A program made the position numbers and the translations under genes. Shown piece after piece: positions 62,954 through 64,000 of a stretch of 64,000 nucleotides of DNA (its first letter is position 1; every line of letters starts with the position of its first letter). Where the stretch lies: the NCBI GenBank assembly GCA_002470825.1, contig DKOR01000014.1, positions 1-64,000 on the forward strand, written 5' to 3'. The stretch is from Thiotrichaceae bacterium UBA7357. Lineage in GTDB: Bacteria > Pseudomonadota > Gammaproteobacteria > Eutrophobiales > Eutrophobiaceae. The notes under the pieces are model-generated. The model did no database searches and was not told where the DNA came from. It worked only from the letters and a program-made list of their open reading frames with translations.

Positions 62954-63587
62954 TGGGCCACATCTCTAAAATCACATCAGTAGGAACTGACACTCCAAGG
63001 AAGACATCGGTTTCACCAGAGCTCCAAACTTCAACAGAAAGCGAATAGTTTTCATCCTTATTAAGCTCACAAATAAAGCCTCTAAACTCCTCGCATTTAT
63101 CACTTTGCGTTGATGATGCTGTAATTTTTTTCACTATTAAGTCATCTTGATAAAAATAACCTTCGACATCTTTTTCAGTTTGAATATAAACACCTTCTTT
63201 AGTCCATCCCTCAGGAAGAACTGTGATATCTTGTGTTTTGATCTGCGCATAATCATCATCAAAGAGTATTGAAAACTGTTCCAAATCAAATAACGACTCA
63301 ACCATGGCTCTTTCAATTTTTATAGAAAAACATAGCAATGGGTCGCCATCATTATCATCCACTAAAAGATAGTATGTTTTATTTTCAGTGGAGCGTAATG
63401 TAACTTCTTTTTCTAAACCATCATCGTATTGATAGGTACCAACGCTAATCACTTCCAAATCACTGCCTTGCAGTTCAGCAGGAAGAGATGACCTTTCTTT
63501 TAAAGTAACAAGGTCTCCAACCTGTAATTCATCGGGTTTTGATAAGGTTCTCGTTTCAGTATTTTTTTTTCTATTAAAAAAAGCCAT
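62943..63587 (-). CDS. DUF4178/DUF2491-like protein
   Basis: 214 residues, no signal peptide, rich in beta-strands. LQVGDLVTLKERSSLPAEL, DLEVISVGTYQYDD and KTYYLLVDDNDGDPLLCFSI resemble the DUF4178 repeat unit; E. coli YjfK (DUF2491) fills the same place next to a PspA-family protein. It lies 52 nt downstream of the PspA-like gene and overlaps the next small gene by 11 nt. Probably a cytoplasmic partner in an envelope-response system; the role is inferred from neighbours. Confidence 0.65.
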   Translation of the reverse strand: MAFFNRKKNTETRTLSKPDELQVGDLVTLKERSSLPAELQGSDLEVISVGTYQYDDGLEKEVTLRSTENKTYYLLVDDNDGDPLLCFSIKIERAMVESLFDLEQFSILFDDDYAQIKTQDITVLPEGWTKEGVYIQTEKDVEGYFYQDDLIVKKITASSTQSDKCEEFRGFICELNKDENYSLSVEVWSSGETDVFLGVSVPTDVILEMWPNAK

Positions 63588-63639
63588 CTACTTGAACTCC
63601 TTAAGGAAGTATTTTTAATACTCCTTTAGTTATGCGACA

Positions 63640-64000
63640 TTATGATTTGTTTTTATTTTTTAATCTTTCAAGGATATCATTGGCACTCGTTTTTTTACCA
63701 CCAATACCCTCTTCTGATAATTTCTTATCCAGGTCACTAGAAGATTCTTCCTCCTCCATCCAATCACCTGCTTTTTGATTATCCTTCCACTCTTGCTGCT
63801 TCTTTTTAGCACGCGCTAATGAATCTGCAACGCGATTGCCGCTTGATTTAGTCGACGCAAAGTTCTTATTAATACTTGCGGTCGTTTTTTGTAGCTGTTC
63901 AACTGTTTTAATTTTTTCAAGCTCTCGCTTACCTTTTTCAAGATTTGAACTGCGTGTTTTAATCATTTTATTAAGCTGTAGAACCTCTTTTGCCAACGCA
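63640..64000 (-). CDS. PspA/IM30 family protein, C-terminal part (cut by window edge)
   Basis: The last ~119 residues of a largely coiled-coil protein: VLQLNKMIKTRSSNLEKGK, EKIKTVEQLQKTTASINKN and a flexible, charged tail (SSSDLDKKLSEEGIGGKK, SANDILERLKNKNKS). This is the usual pattern of PspA/YjfJ-type membrane-remodelling proteins. No true start is in view; the frame continues past the right edge. The group PspA-like, DUF4178-like, small protein, K+ channel and rhomboid suggests a membrane-stress module. Confidence 0.7.
   Translation of the reverse strand, partial: ALAKEVLQLNKMIKTRSSNLEKGKRELEKIKTVEQLQKTTASINKNFASTKSSGNRVADSLARAKKKQQEWKDNQKAGDWMEEEESSSDLDKKLSEEGIGGKKTSANDILERLKNKNKS

Overview
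The window is AT-rich, densely coded chromosomal DNA from a gammaproteobacterium. The taxonomic evidence is the clpX-clpP-tig / tRNA / cysS / ppiB / lpxH order, an ampD-ampE pair, a monomeric NADP isocitrate dehydrogenase, a folX-folE-folM operon and an outer-membrane (TonB receptor, DUF1302 barrel) protein set. It looks like an aerobic heterotroph with a strong short-chain acyl-CoA, organic-acid and ketone metabolism. I see no rRNA, CRISPR array, insertion sequence, phage or plasmid gene.

Layout. 1-6.9 kb: protein quality control (clpX partial, clpP, tig), five tRNA genes (Leu, Lys, His, Arg, Pro), a small secreted cysteine-rich protein lying between tRNA genes, cysS, ppiB and lpxH. 6.9-12.9 kb: ampD with a multiply frameshifted ampE, an EgtC-like/EgtB-like pair, an AGCS sodium:amino-acid symporter and nadC. 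13.3-17.4 kb: a TonB-dependent receptor and a malonyl-CoA synthetase. 17.4-27.0 kb: a minus-strand run gntR-prpB-prpC-ppsR-ppsA-prpE (propionate to pyruvate to PEP) preceded by a short-chain fatty acid permease; two identical operator-like palindromes lie in front of gntR. 27.1-30.1 kb: glutathione S-transferase, an exported protein, a GFA protein and succinyl-CoA:3-ketoacid CoA-transferase (scoBA).

30.5-53.5 kb is the most distinctive part. An RND transporter, a YCF48/BNR-repeat protein, DUF1329 and a DUF1302 barrel form an envelope module. It is divergent from a sigma-54 activator (AcoR type). On the other side lies a minus-strand operon encoding a five-subunit ATP-dependent ketone carboxylase of the acetophenone-carboxylase type, followed by an AMP-forming CoA ligase, an SCP-x-type thiolase and an MDR oxidoreductase. 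A second MDR oxidoreductase and a DUF3237 protein lie upstream. Read together, the genes suggest uptake of a hydrophobic ketone, carboxylation to a beta-keto acid, CoA activation by ligase or CoA-transferase, and thiolysis to acyl-CoA plus acetyl-CoA. The propionate genes, PEP synthase and isocitrate dehydrogenase would handle the products. The true substrate cannot be read from the sequence.

53.8-64 kb: monomeric isocitrate dehydrogenase with a sigma-54-like promoter and probably a non-AUG start, a second glutathione S-transferase plus a GST remnant, a DUF429-like protein, folX-folE-folM for tetrahydromonapterin, an exported glutathione peroxidase, and an envelope-stress-like cluster (PspA-family end, DUF4178-like, small protein, K+ channel, rhomboid protease).
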